From: Halichondria panicea
Taxonomy: Eukaryota; Porifera; Demospongiae; Suberitida; Halichondriidae
Direction: 5' to 3'
DNA length: 64,000 bases
Assembly: GCF_963675165.1 (NCBI RefSeq)
Contig: NC_087380.1
Span: 5,216,071 to 5,280,070 of the forward strand
The notes beneath the pieces are model-generated. The model did not search any database. It was not told where the DNA came from and saw only the letters and a program-made list of their open reading frames with translations. Positions 23,735 through 35,707 of this stretch are shown piece after piece (position 1 is the first letter of the stretch; each line of letters begins with the position of its first letter). A program made the translations under genes and the position numbers.

Positions 23735-23933
23735 TACCGTATAGCGTGTAATTTTCGTGGGGCAAAATATTCGTGGTTGGAGGTCTGACCACGAATATTT
23801 TACCCACGAATGAAGCGATTGCCTACCTTTACCTGCAGTGCAAGCTCCAACCACGAAAATATTACCCACAAAGTGTCGCAATATTGCTGAACCATGAATA
23901 TTTTGTCCCCCGAAAATTACCCGCTATACGGTA
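23735..23933. mobile_element. MITE, TACCGTATAGCG family
   Basis: TACCGTATAGCGTGTAATTT at the left is matched by ACCCGCTATACGGTA at the right. The same subfamily, inverted, is at 49875-50095 (shared core CTACCTTTACCTGCAGTG). Confidence 0.85.
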
Positions 23934-23936
23934 AAA

Positions 23937-24141
23937 TACCGGGTAATTTTCGTTGGTGTAAATTTTCGTATGAACGACCTATTTGAATATTAATTTTCAT
24001 ATTTAAATATTCGTACAGCTCAGATAGTGACGTTGAATCTATTGCGGTAGAATAATTTCGTAGTTTTAATTTTTGTATGATGCTCTTCAATACGAAATAT
24101 ACGAAGATTTCCACCATACGAAAATAACCCGCTATACGGTA
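23937..24141. mobile_element. MITE, TACCGTATAGCG family, adjacent copy
   Basis: The left end is shortened (TACCGGGTAATTTTCG) and the right end is complete (ACCCGCTATACGGTA). It is separated from its neighbour by 3 bp; together the two split the third copy of the 6825/6985 repeat. Confidence 0.8.
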
Positions 24142-24210
24142 ACTGGTTGTGTTGAGGCTATTGATGCTGTAAATGCACCACTTGGGCAATCTAGGTGAGC
24201 AGACTTAGAA

Positions 24211-24470
24211 TTAGTTGGCCAGAGGTTGGCCTCTGGCCGGTCATAGGTCGGGTTTCAAGCCTATCTAGGATTTGTTCTGCTGATTGCTGTCTATGATATT
24301 AGTTGGCTTGACCACAAGTGAATGATACTGCACACGGCAGTTTTGCAACTACATGTGGAAGTGTAACCAATCATGTGAGTAATCTAATAGGGCGCCACTT
24401 TAGTAGCGCCAGCACTAATCCAAGATAGGCTTGAAACTCGACCTCCAGAGGTCCGGCTCCGCCAAACTAA
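24211..24470. mobile_element. MITE with TTAGTTGGC...GCCAAACTAA ends
   Basis: TTAGTTGGCCAGAGGT at the left faces GGTCCGGCTCCGCCAAACTAA at the right. An inner pair, TCAAGCCTATCTAGGATT and AATCCAAGATAGGCTTGA, extends the arms. No frame of note. Confidence 0.8.
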
Positions 24471-24479
24471 CTCAAAAAT

Positions 24480-26550
24480 CACTAGCAAACAAACAGACTG
24501 CTGTAACCCATGGATGGTGTGATATTAGTGTCAAAATTAGGGTGATCGCAAAAGGTTTTCAAGGTAGCCTCGTCCCCACGCCCACTTCCTCTCATTGTTA
24601 ATTGCTTGTTCGAGAGAAGAGGGCCTGGTATCGACTGCTTACGCATGTGCTAACTATTACGTCTAACTCAGGACAAAAACGTGTATGCTCAGTAAAACAA
24701 AACAGACTAAAGTGGTGATCTAGTAGTAGCAGTAATGTTTACTCTGATAGCTTCTCGTAGCTCTAACAAAGACTCACACCTGCCTACAACAATTAACAGT
24801 GTGAAAAACCATCCTCAGAACAGGGTGAAAAGCTGACACTATAGCCTAGAAAAGCCACATCAAGAAAATGAGTTGCACAGTGAAGTGCTCCAACAAATCT
24901 ACATTTGACTAATCTAAGTCAACTCCTCTGTCTCTAGCTACAATGTAGCCGAGTCTATGTACCATGCACACTGACTTATATTATTTATTCGAGTGATGAA
25001 AAAATTAATGTTCAGTAGATTTTACGAGAAAGTATCGCACATGCGCGCGCAAACAGTCAGTAGCAGGCCTTCTTTCTTAATTCCTTCAAGGCTTGCGTAG
25101 GAGGCTAGTATGTGGTTGTTTTTTCTGCCAGAGGGTGCTTGCTAATCCTTATGAGAGTATACTTTTTGCCAGATCATTGCTGATCCTAGGGAAGGTATGT
25201 CTTCATAGTTGAAGACACTGATAGTACATGATAACAAAGGGGATCAGAGTTCCATGCTTGCATGATTATACTAGACCATTCAAGGTATACAAGCTAGTCC
25301 AATCATAGACAGAGTAGAGAGGGATTGGAAACGGAAGTACCCTCAAAGTACCATCCGTGTATCTCCGCGGTTTTAATCGAGGCTTATATTTTAACACTAG
25401 GGCTAACGTGAATAATTTATAAGAATAATTTTGCTCTCTGTAAAAAGTCCACGAGCAGTTCTGCTGCTAAACGTCAACTTTCATATCATACTTGAGGCCA
25501 TTTGGGACACAGTACACTATTTAGTTACACAGCCTTAGCTATATCAAAGGTACTATAGGAACACAAGCATGAAAAAGCGCTTTGTGTACCTTTAGCTACT
25601 TCACGATAATCGAGATTATATTTTCTTCGTTTCCAAATGATACCTACCATCAGGAGGAGTGTGATTCAGTAATGGGGGTAGCTCTGAGATGTATGCACAA
25701 TAAGTTTCCCGGGCTTTTGCGGGAGTAATGAAGAGATACATGGATGGTCCCAGAGCCACTACGTAGACTTCATTGTAAAACATCACGTGACTCACTTCCG
25801 TTTCCAATCCCTCTCTACTCTATATCTATATGGTCCAATACATGACCACCAGAGTCACTGTATGCATGGCTCAAAGAATGACACCCTTGATTGATTGTAT
25901 TGTCGTTTCCAGATCATTTTTCAGTCGAGTGAATATATAGTGAAGCTTAAATCTCTAATAAAAAGCATGTGGTAGAACGAATAGCTACCCTTATGCCAAT
26001 TAAAGCAGACTATATACAATACTTATAGCAACTTAGGGAGAATTGTTTAACACGTGATACTTTAGTTATATGTCTGTGTTACACTTGTTGAAACATCAAC
26101 TAGCACCAAGAAGTTTCACCTTTCAAAGATATCCTGATGCATATAGTACATATTTCCTAGCTTAAAATTTTGCCATTTTAATTCCTGATAGTTTTTGAGT
26201 AACAGTATCTGACCTATCTAGCCAGTACATGTACCAGCTCCTACAATTGTTTTACCCTTCAGCCCTAGAAATGTCAATAAGATCGTGATGTCATACAAGT
26301 AAGTATAAGTACCGGTATAGGTTTTTGCGATCAACACTCGCAAAATTCGCATAATTATTATGTTTTTGATGCTCGCAAAACTATCAAAATCGATTTCATG
26401 TTGTAGATATAACTATGCTACTTACAGTTTACCTGAATTTTCTCGACAGTGTCGTTCTGTGCCTATCACGATCAGTGCCTATATATTCGCTTGATATTGT
26501 GAACTATGCAGTCCAGCATGACATTGCGTACTAACGTCCATTTTAAAACT
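24480..26550. other. Gene-free stretch with repeats upstream of the death/Roc gene
   Basis: Contains a TAGCCTCG-type fragment (24564-24650), the dispersed GCGCATGCGC repeat (25009-25110) and the element at 25305-25829. Positions 26280-26410 resemble the GCAAAACATTCTAG family. The first exon of the gene starting at 26557 should lie in or before this region, but I could not identify it. Confidence 0.5.
25305..25829. mobile_element. TIR element, AGAGAGGGATTGGAAACGG ends
   Basis: AGAGTAGAGAGGGATTGGAA and TTCCAATCCCTCTCTACTCT face each other over about 525 bp. A related copy is at 52905-53340 in CWC27 intron 10, and similar ends flank the LINE. Confidence 0.75.
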
Positions 26551-26556
26551 ATACAG

Positions 26557-29500
26557 CTCCAAGACTCACACTTTCAAACCTAGTGTCTGCTCTGAAAAGT
26601 GTTGAAAACAGATGGAATGATTTGGGTGCTGATCTGCGATTCCCTGAAGCAGTATTGCAAAGTATCGAGAAGCAGAATTGCTCCTCACTAGAGAGATTAA
26701 CAGCTGTTCTCAAGCATTTTCTCCAACTACATCCATTTGCTTCTTGGCGAAGGATCATTCGAGCTCTTGAAAGGCTGGAAGAGAATGGGATAGTTAAGCA
26801 CATTAAAACTTATTCTGAGCACATTTTAGGTGAGTAAATTCCTTTAATATAAATCATACTCACACAACAGTTAACGGTTGTTTTTCACTACAGACCCAAG
26901 TCTTACTGTTGAGAATGTTGCTAGAGTGATTGCAGCTACCACTGATGATTGGGCAGATGATGTATATACTTATCATCTGGCAGGAGAGCTTATGGTGCCA
27001 ATCACTATACAAGATAGAATTAAGAAACAGTACTCCTCTGTTAAAGATCAACAAACTTCTCTAGCCAAGTACTGGGTGAGAATGCTTTTCAATGCTTCAT
27101 GGTCTACTCTAGCTGGAGCATTGCATTTCCTGAAGGAAAAGGAAGCTCTTGCCATTTGTGTGAAGGATTACCTTGACATTGAGAATGGTTTGTGATGTAT
27201 GTGTTGTCACGCTATTAAATCTCTCGTGTGTACAAGAGAGGCATCAACGATTTTAATGCATGAGAACTGTATATGACGGAATGTGTTTATTCCTGCAGAT
27301 GAAACCCTAACAATGGAAAATTTACTAGCCGCGTTTGAGGGTGTGACAAAATGGGATGAAATTGGATATCGGCTAAGGGTACCTACAACCCAACAGAATG
27401 AGATTAGATCATCTTTTCAAACAGACGATGAGAAAAAAGAAGCTATTTTAAATCATTTTCTTCAACACAACCCATCTCCCACCTGGAGAGAAGCTGCATT
27501 AGCTTTGTATAGAATGAGGCACCATGATTTAGTCAAGACCCTATACGAGAAGAAATATCTTATTGGTATGCTTGCACTTTACACTAGATATAATTATATA
27601 TACATTGGGTCAAAAAAATGCACAGTCTATAAATTTATTTATTGCAGCACCGGAGGATCAAAGGCTACTGGACATATTCAATTATACAGTGAAGCAAAGA
27701 GGATACTTAAATCAGACTATAATGCAAGCAACGATACAAGGAAATGCCCGGTCTGGAAAGACGTCGTTAATCAAGGTTCTACAGGGGAAACATGCTTGCC
27801 CTGTTGAACCAAGTACTGCTGTAATGGAAGAATCAGCGCGTATAGAGCTAAGCCAGTCTACTGTGCTTGTTGAAGGTATTCTCTGGACTCCAATCGAAGA
27901 TTTGCATGAAGAAGCTAATCTTGTTGTGCGTGAGGTGATGACTGCTGAGCAGCTTCAATCGAATAATGCCAATGAAGATGACGAAGACAATATTATCATT
28001 GCAGACACTATTGGAGAATCAGTTTATCCTGGAGCAGTAACTTCTATGGTTGACTCAGAATTACCCACTAGGAATACAACCAGGTATATATATATATATA
28101 CTTATTGATTAGCTCCTTAATTGTCTGTATGGGATAACTATAGCACAAAATAATATTACTAGCAGTCAGAGTGGCACAGAGAGCCTTGCAGCTCTCTTCT
28201 CACTCTTAAAGCTACCAATAGCTAGCGTTCTAGTGCCGGCAGAGCTAACTACTAAGTAGAGTAGCAACACTCCATGGACAAGTTTTGCTATATGCACTCT
28301 TCTGAAAAGGCTGCAATTGCATTCCAAGTATGCAAAACTAGGCATAACTCGAAAACGAAGTATTATTTTGCAAATCCATGAATTAACAAGAAAACATTAC
28401 TATATAGAAGCCTATAGAAACTCTTACATGCAGTTTATTGATCTCTAAGCAGCTGTAGCTATCTACAGAGACACAAACACACTACCGAATACCTCGCTTG
28501 CGCATGCGCACCGAGCCATAAGTGTGTGTCTGTGTAGACTGCAACAGCTGCTCAAGGATGAATCAAGTGCAAGTAAGAGTTTCTATAGGCTTCTAGTCAT
28601 GTTCTCTTGGATTTTAATTCGTGGATTTGCAAAATAATGCTTCGTTCTCGAGTTATGCCTAGTTTTGCTTACTTGGAATGCCATTGCAGCCTTTCAGAAG
28701 AGCACGTAGCCAAACTTGTTTACCGAGTGTTACTACTCTACTTAGTAGTTAGCTCTGCACTAGAACGCTAGCTATTGGTAGCTGCAAGAGTGAGAAGAGA
28801 GCTGCAAGGCTCTGCTGATGGCAGCCATTAATTCTAGGTGTCTTTAGTTATCATCCAGAACGCTTTGGAAAAAGAGGCTGACATTCTGTTTTAGTTTAAA
28901 TCTGGATCTGAGCCTGGGGCTGCTGTTATATAATGGGTGGTTGCTCTTCGGAGTATAAAGAGTATACTGTTTTCATGCAAACTCATGTATAGTATTAAGG
29001 ACGATCCTTTTTCATCATTTTAGCACTATCAAAACCTTCAACAGTAGTCTCTTCACTGAAACATTTGAGCAAGGTCAAGATAATTCTTCAATATTGAATT
29101 TATTCAAACTTTCCATTAAGAAAGCAAAACTCGAAATGACAATGATTAAGGACCCATGGACTCTATACATTTCAGATATAGGTGGCCAGCTTGAATTCCA
29201 AGAACTGGTGCCAGCACTAACAAATGGCCCTAGCCTTCATATTATAGTCATTGCTGCTCACTGGGGTCTCAACAATAAGTGTCCAATTGAGTACTTACAC
29301 AAAAATGGACAGTCTGCCGTATCATATAAAGCAAACTATACGGTAAAAGAAAATGTTCTGTTAACTCTGGCAACGATAATGTCTACAGGACAACATAAGC
29401 AACTTCCTAAAGCAATGTTTGTCATTACGTTTAAAGATTTGGTTACTGTAGAGGAACTACTTGTAATGGATGAAGAGCTACAAAGAACTGTGAAATGCAC

Positions 29501-32500
29501 TGAAGCATACCGCTCTGGAGTGATTGAGTTTGCCACAGAATCACACTTGTGTCATACCATTAATAATTTAATTCCAGATACAGATGACATTGCATGTATC
29601 CGTAAAACTGTGGAAAGAATAGGAATGCGAAATGATGATTACCAAGTTCGAACTCCCTACACTTGGCTTTGCTTTAGTCTTGCTCTACGCCGTATAAAGA
29701 ATAGAGTGCTGCACTATTCAACTTGTGTGGAAGCTGGAAAACAATGTGGGATTGAATCGATTGAAGAATTGAATGCTGCACTGAGATTCCTGCATTACAA
29801 CATTGGTGTAATTCGGTACTTTAGTGATGTTCCTGAATTATCAGACATTGTTATAAAAGATCCCCAGATGTTGTTTGACTGTGTTACAGAATTGGTTCTC
29901 AATACTTTCACTTTTGATCGTGTTAATTATTCTACTAAAGAAGATTTCGAGAAGAAAGGATTGTTTCCAGTTGAAATGGTTAGCAAAGTGTCTACCAATT
30001 CAGAGCTTTTTACAAACCAAAAATTGATCGCTTTTCTGATGTACCATCACATAATTGCACCATTGGAGGAAGATGGTGAAACCGTAAAATATTTTTTGCC
30101 TTGCTCTCTTGTTCATGCTGAAATTTTTGAAAATGATGCTTCCTTTAATGTACTCCCTCCAATGGTGATCATTTTTGATACTGGGTACACTCCACGCGGC
30201 ATTTTTGGATTTTTAGTGAGTGATATTCTAACTGACAAGGGTCATGAGATACAAATCGTGTTGGATGTAGATTGTATTTATCGTGACCAGCTAACAGTGT
30301 CTGTAGGTCCTTACGTAGACAAATTTTACTTCTCCCTCCATGCAACGTATATAAAGATTGATGTGCAGCCTTCGAAAATCGAACGAAAATTTCCCTTTGG
30401 AGAAATTTGCTGCTATGTTCGGAATCGTGTGGTTGAAGCATTGACTGACATTGTTAGCAAGTTGAATTACAATTGTAAAGCCACTCACTCTTTAGCATTC
30501 CTCTGTCCTGACAAATGCCATGGAGAACAAGTTCATGCAGCAACCATATTGTTTTATCGGGGGGAGATGCAGGCTTTAAAGTGTATCATTAGCAAGAATG
30601 CAAAGGCACTCCCAAAAGGTCATGAAGTGTGGTTCAATGAGGTACATTTTCAGTTTAGTAAGCATTCTATGGTTTTGCATTGTATACACCGTATTACTAG
30701 AATATTTTGCTGGTGAAAAACCTTTGCGAATGAGCTAAGTCAGCAGAAAAGTTGACCCTTTTGTGATCTAACTATTGCGTTCTGGCAAGGATCATGTGTA
30801 TTTACTAGTACAAAATAGGTTTTGCGGATTTTAATGTTGCGAATTGATCAACGATCGTAAAGTTTACAAAATGTTTGATGCTCGCAAAACATTCTAGTAA
30901 TACCGTAGAGTTTGTTGCACACACATTATTGAAGATAATGATAATTGAGAATCATAAAATAGTACTAAGTGTATTGTTCTACAGGATGTGTGTATTTCTA
31001 CGAGTAGAAAAAGACCAGCTTCAGAAGTTGCTTTACGTAAGTTGTATTTATATGGGCTATATATAGTACACTCTGATCTAATGTGTATACTTTCTTCTAG
31101 CATGCTCCAAACGTGTTGAATATGACTACTCGGAATTACATTTATCTTCAACCAAGTACTGGGTGAGCTGTTTAACAATTCAACTATTATTAATGATTTT
31201 TTGTCTTGCTACAGGACGGCCACAAAAGTACCTCAGGTATACCATTACTATAATTTTAATTTTCGAAACCACATGCATATAGAGCAGCAGTTGCTCTATA
31301 TGATTATGCATGCATGGTTCTGAGCATGTTCCTCACCTCAAAATGTGGTGTGCTAGTATGTATACTTGCACTATGTCGACGTCTGAAGCACTTTATATGG
31401 CTTTAGAATGACTTTTCCTATCATTATAGATCTAGGTCAAATTTGGTATTTGGAAACTGCGTGTGTAGCTGCTTATCCCTCCGTCTTCTCCTTCTCTACG
31501 TAATTATGTTATTATACTATAGCTAGTATGAAGCAAGATTGTTCTCTCAGATTGTCTGACAGTTAGTCAGCTGCCTTTATTACGGGTCTGCATTTGGAGA
31601 GCCAGAGTGGAGTGGGAAAACATAGGTACTGCTCTACACATCGATTCATCTATATTGAAAGCAATTGGATTGAGGAACCATTACAAACCTGAGGAATGCT
31701 TCACTGAGGTCCTCTACTACTGGCTATGTCAGGAGCCTCCACCTACCTTGAACGTCCTTAAGAAGTGTATGATGTCACTTTCTCTGAGAGAAAGTTGTCC
31801 TCGACTGGATGAAGATTTGGAGAGAAATTTTAATCAGGTTTGTGTTACTTATGCAATTAACACTATACGTTTTCAGTATATATTTATCCTTCAGTTTGAG
31901 CTTTCATGCCCAGACACTTCTGCGATGGATGAAAGTGAGTTCTTGTTTACATTACACTTACTTAATGTCACTAGACCTCTAATAAAAAGTTTACTTTTCC
32001 AATTGAGTACTGTTTGGAGTGGTGGAGGTCACACCACCGTAGCTCACTTGCCTTTGTTGCTTCCTTTGCCTGTGATAAAAAAAAACTAAGTACAATAGAG
32101 TCTAACTTCACGTGTTCATAATTTACCTCATGCCCGTCTGGAGTGGTGGGAGGAAGTGGGTTATGACCGTCTGGAGTGGTGGGGGTTGAGGTGGACGGTG
32201 TGGTGTTTTCTGTGGAATTGAATCATTGTTAAATGAATGGCGCAAGCACCTGTGGTGTAAAATACCTCGGTGCAAGTGGTCAAGTCTGCTCGTGAGACTG
32301 AGATGCCTCCTTGTTTACACTCAACGACCATGTGCTATCCTTTGTACTGTCTAAAATAAGGGAGTGATAAATGCCAAGAGTATCGTTTACTGCCTTAAAA
32401 TCGACCAAAAAGCATAATTCCCTACGTAACACTGTCAAACCTGTTTGTACAAGCCAGCAAGAGTACATTAATGTACTCCTGGTACTAGAATGGAAGCAAG

Positions 32501-33884
32501 TTAACGCGGCGTGGAATTGAGGCTACTTGCATAATTCAAACAAAAACTGGTGAGTATCACCAATATTTTCAAGGGGCTCATAACTAAGAAGCCATACGAC
32601 ACATGGGTTGTATATGCCAAGTTTCGTTGAAATCGGAGGGGGTGCTCATTTTTTTGTGTTGAGTTGACATGGAATATGTCCCAGTATTTTTGTGTCGATC
32701 ATGTGACCTATAGCCAATGACATTTATCATATGCAGTCGTGTGACTGTACTGCAAAATTTAAGGAATATACCCAATATGCCATGATAGATTTGGAAGCCT
32801 GCTGAAGCTACATGCCTTCTCCCGCCTTTTGGCGTAACTATGACAGAAGCACTCATTTTTTACTGCGGATGCGCACATTGTCAGATATGTGGTAAAAATT
32901 TTCTTCGTGAGAAAAGTCAAGTCTGAGAGATCATCTTACTTAGGCTACCGGTGCTTAGTGTAAATCTAGGAGCACATCTTGCTGAAAATAACGTTGAGTA
33001 GACAGGGTACAGCTAGGTAAAATCAATCATCTACGAATAGCGGACTCCTATTTATACTTTCCCATTATTATTACTAGAACTTTTGCGAGCATTAAACATA
33101 TGCGAATTTTGCGAGCGTTGATCGCTTCGCAAAATAGAATCGCAACGGTAATTTGTATGACATCACAATCCTTGCCAAAATGCAAAGGTTAGATCGCAAA
33201 GTGTTCAAATTTTCTGCTGCATTCGCAAAGGTTTTTCACGTGCAAAACATTCTAGGCCAGTGATCCAACTTGCTAAAAAAACAAAAGTAACTAACAGCTC
33301 TTTCTTTTTAACCCTTTTCTAACCCAACCTTACCTCTATGTTATACAACGGCATGCATATGCAAACGTTTTGCAATCCCATATCACACATGCAGACGTAA
33401 GAAGACTGTAGAATTCAGCTGTGATCCTTCCCTGCTTAGTAATAACTGCAAAAGGGCTAAAAAGTGTGCTGCTACCAATCCTAGTGTGAACAGTTTATGC
33501 ACGAGCAGATATCTTTAATTTTACCACATTAATTTCACCACAACATAGCAACCATACCATTTTATTAACTGTCGTCTTTGTTCATTTCCAGCGTTTCAAC
33601 TTGCACCTAGCCATCTGAAAATCATCGTCAATACTGTTTGGAGGGCCAGAGTAAAATGGTTTGACATCGGCATTTTTTTGCTGAATGATGTACCCGCCTT
33701 GGAATGTATCCGGACTAAGTGCCATCATGACCCAGACGAATGTTTAAGAGAAATGTTCAGCTGCTGGTTGCGTGGGGGTTGTGCAAATCTTCGAGACCTC
33801 AAGAATAGTGTGCAATCACTGCCTGTGCGGGAGAATTATCCTGGTCTCGGAAGAGATTTGGAAAATGCTCTGCTGAAACAGTAA
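26557..33884 (+). CDS. Multi-death-domain Roc-COR GTPase (5' end missing)
   Basis: Eleven exons with matching splice phases: 26557-26829, 26894-27187, 27299-27565, 27648-28083, 29024-30641, 30985-31036, 31101-31162, 31215-31236, 31551-31837, 31895-31934, 33592-33884 (TAA). They encode about 1,213 residues. The first three exons are phase 1-1 units, each one death-like domain (WNDLGADLRFPE, WADDVYTYHLAG, WDEIGYRLRVPT cores). Exon 4 has the P-loop GNARSGKTSLIKVLQG (about 27740) and a candidate switch Thr in PSTAVMEE. Exon 5 has the G3 motif DIGGQLEF (29175), a G4-like TFKD, and a COR-like region (ALRFLHYNIGVIRYF, then DPQMLFD). The last exons carry two more death-like domains (VEWENIGTALHI, VKWFDIGIFLLN). 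Roc-COR proteins bind GTP and act as dimerising switches; death folds recruit signalling partners, so an intracellular innate-immune or cell-death role is inferred. The first exon was not found. Confidence 0.82.
28178..28829. mobile_element. Foldback element in an intron of the death/Roc gene
   Basis: GAGCCTTGCAGCTCTCTTCT at the left faces AGAAGAGAGCTGCAAGGCTC at the right. The arms continue through ACTACTAAGTAGAGTAG and GCCTATAGAAACTCTTAC. It fills most of the intron between 28083 and 29024. A second, one-armed copy lies at 38764-38980. Confidence 0.85.
30697..30897. mobile_element. MITE with CTAGAATATTTTGC...GCAAAACATTCTAG ends
   Basis: 201 bp, starting 56 bp after the donor at 30641. Its ends CTAGAATATTTTGC and GCAAAACATTCTAG are flanked by TTA/TAA. 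Related copies: 33074-33255 in the last intron of the same gene, and diverged pieces at 26280-26410 and 49325-49420. Confidence 0.8.
33074..33255. mobile_element. MITE with CTAGAACTTTTGC...GCAAAACATTCTAG ends
   Basis: 182 bp, same family as 30697-30897 but in the opposite orientation (AAAAACCTTTGCGAATG appears inverted at its right end). It lies in the intron before the last death-like exon. Confidence 0.78.
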
Positions 33885-33927
33885 GTGGAGCAGTGGAGTA
33901 TGCATGTCATGCACTTTGCTTGAGAAG

Positions 33928-34148
33928 TACCGTATAGCGGGAAAATTTCGCGTGCACATTTTCGCTATTTGGCTAGAAAGCCCTCAGAAAAAAATTTCGC
34001 TGGTTGTAATAAATGCCAGGAAACCATACCCACCAAGGGCTTTGCATGTGAATTACTGGTGCGTGTGAGTTTATCCCAGTTTTAATCTTCACGTTAACTG
34101 CTCTGCCCTCAAAAACACGAAAATTTTCACCTCACGAAAATTCACAGT
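33928..34148. mobile_element. Decayed TACCGTATAGCGG-family MITE
   Basis: The left end TACCGTATAGCGGGAAAATT is complete. The right end only keeps CACGAAAATT. It begins 44 bp after the stop codon of the death/Roc gene and may supply its 3' untranslated sequence. Confidence 0.65.
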
Positions 34149-34332
34149 CTACTAAATTGAGTTATAGTGGCTGGAATAATGTTTCATTCATAATTCCATG
34201 CGTAGAGTTAATTACACACTTGGCACAGAAGTTGTAAATTACTTGCCTATACATCCCACTCATAAATATCAACACAAGGTTCAGGGATGTGCCCCACATG
34301 TCGGTGATGGTTAGTACTAAATAATAGTTAGA

Positions 34333-34473
34333 GACTGTTTTGGAGGTGTCTGTCTATACAAGATATATAGGATTTAGAAGCCCAAAGGCACTAAATTAGT
34401 ATCCCGAGTGTAGCGAGGAACACTACAAGTGGCTGAGGGCTTCTAAATCACATAGACACCGACAAAACAGTCA
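34333..34473. mobile_element. Short hairpin MITE, GACTGTTTTG ends
   Basis: GACTGTTTTGGAGGTGTCTG faces AGACACCGACAAAACAGTC, with an inner pair GATTTAGAAGCCC / GGGCTTCTAAATC. The element is about 140 bp. Confidence 0.75.
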
Positions 34474-34774
34474 TTTAGATACTAGTGCGCATGCGCAAAC
34501 CTTGCTTCGAGGCTTTACTACAATACAAACAGTTTACTTAGTATAATTATCTCCTTTGAGGCAATTTTTTCCCTGTACTTCCATGTAGATCTTATCAGCT
34601 AGTGTCCTAAACAAAAATTACCACACCACTAGAATACGAAGACTTTGGATCTCACGCAACTACAAACGACTCTATACTAATTTTGGATATTTTAACTGTC
34701 CTGGTCTACCCTTACGGCACCCTTACTTTTTATGCCTCGAGGCGTAGCCGCACGAGGGATACGGTAAAGCTGAC

Positions 34775-35228
34775 TACCGTATAGCGGGTATATTTCGAGG
34801 GTATAAATGTTCGCGGTTTTCACGGATTGGGCCTGTACCACGAAAATTTATACCCACGAAATTTTATATCTTATTGAATAGTAGGCGTGTTCAGTATTAT
34901 TGACCACACCTATCGACAATAAAAGGAAAGAAAAAGGAATCTAGAGACAAGGACACCGGTATAGCCAGCTAGCTTGCTCTACGTCTACTGTATCCCCTGA
35001 CCATGGCCTGCACAGTAAACGTTCTGCTAGAGGTGGAGGACATAGTGCCTCACTGATTCACAGGCTAGGCATGGATTCGAGGCTAACGGTGTGGAGGTAC
35101 AGCTGCATATTGATGTGCGCATGCGCCAAAAGGCTGGAACTCAGACCACAAAAATAAAATCCGCGAAATCCTTTGTAGAGGTCCATCCGCAAAAATTTAT
35201 ACCCTCGAAATATACCCGCTATACGGTA
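34775..35228. mobile_element. MITE, TACCGTATAGCGGGTATATT family (454 bp)
   Basis: TACCGTATAGCGGGTATATT at the left faces AATATACCCGCTATACGGTA at the right. The larger body (about 250 bp extra) suggests an insertion between its halves. It directly abuts the next member. Confidence 0.85.
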
Positions 35229-35230
35229 TA

Positions 35231-35436
35231 TACCGTATAGCGGGTATATCTTGAGGGTATAAAACTTTCGCTGAACTGTTAGATAGGTTTTCGTGGATTT
35301 AATTTTCACTGAATAGCAACCTTTTGTATGTGATACTAAATTCATGGGTATAAAATGTTCGCGATACATGCTTAATCAGCGAAAACCGCAAATTAACATT
35401 AATTTTATACCCTCGAAATATACCCGCTATACGGTA
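35231..35436. mobile_element. MITE, TACCGTATAGCGGGTATATC, tandem neighbour
   Basis: 206 bp with both ends complete. It begins 2 bp after the end of the previous copy, giving two members side by side, as at 23735-24141. Confidence 0.85.
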
Positions 35437-35538
35437 GCTTATACCTTTCATAGTAGACACAGTGCATGTGTGTGTTGATATTGGCAAGTTTATGCTTCGG
35501 GGGGTAGCCACACTAGGATATAGAAGGATATAGTAAAG

Positions 35539-35540
<2 letters not shown>

Positions 35541-35611
<71 letters not shown>
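35541..35611. repeat. (GT)n microsatellite
   Basis: About 70 bp of uninterrupted GT, then a short GC-alternating run (GCGCGCGTGTGCGTGC). Confidence 0.98.
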
Positions 35612-35623
<12 letters not shown>

Positions 35624-35707
35624 CGTGCATGTGAAGGCTGTTCAAGTGCAGTCTCTTCAGAACTGTCCCTAGCACTTCTGTCTATGCTAGCATAATCTGC
35701 TTGCAGC

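Noticed and set aside
25616-25807. Minus-strand 63-codon open frame
   Set aside because: It lies inside a TIR repeat and includes the terminal repeat itself.
30642-30716. Direct end of the Roc-COR protein at the stop near 30716
   Set aside because: The last codons before that stop lie in a MITE, while a consensus donor at 30641 connects in phase to further exons.
35541-35675. His/Thr-rich protein from the (GT)n tract
   Set aside because: Low-complexity translation of a microsatellite.
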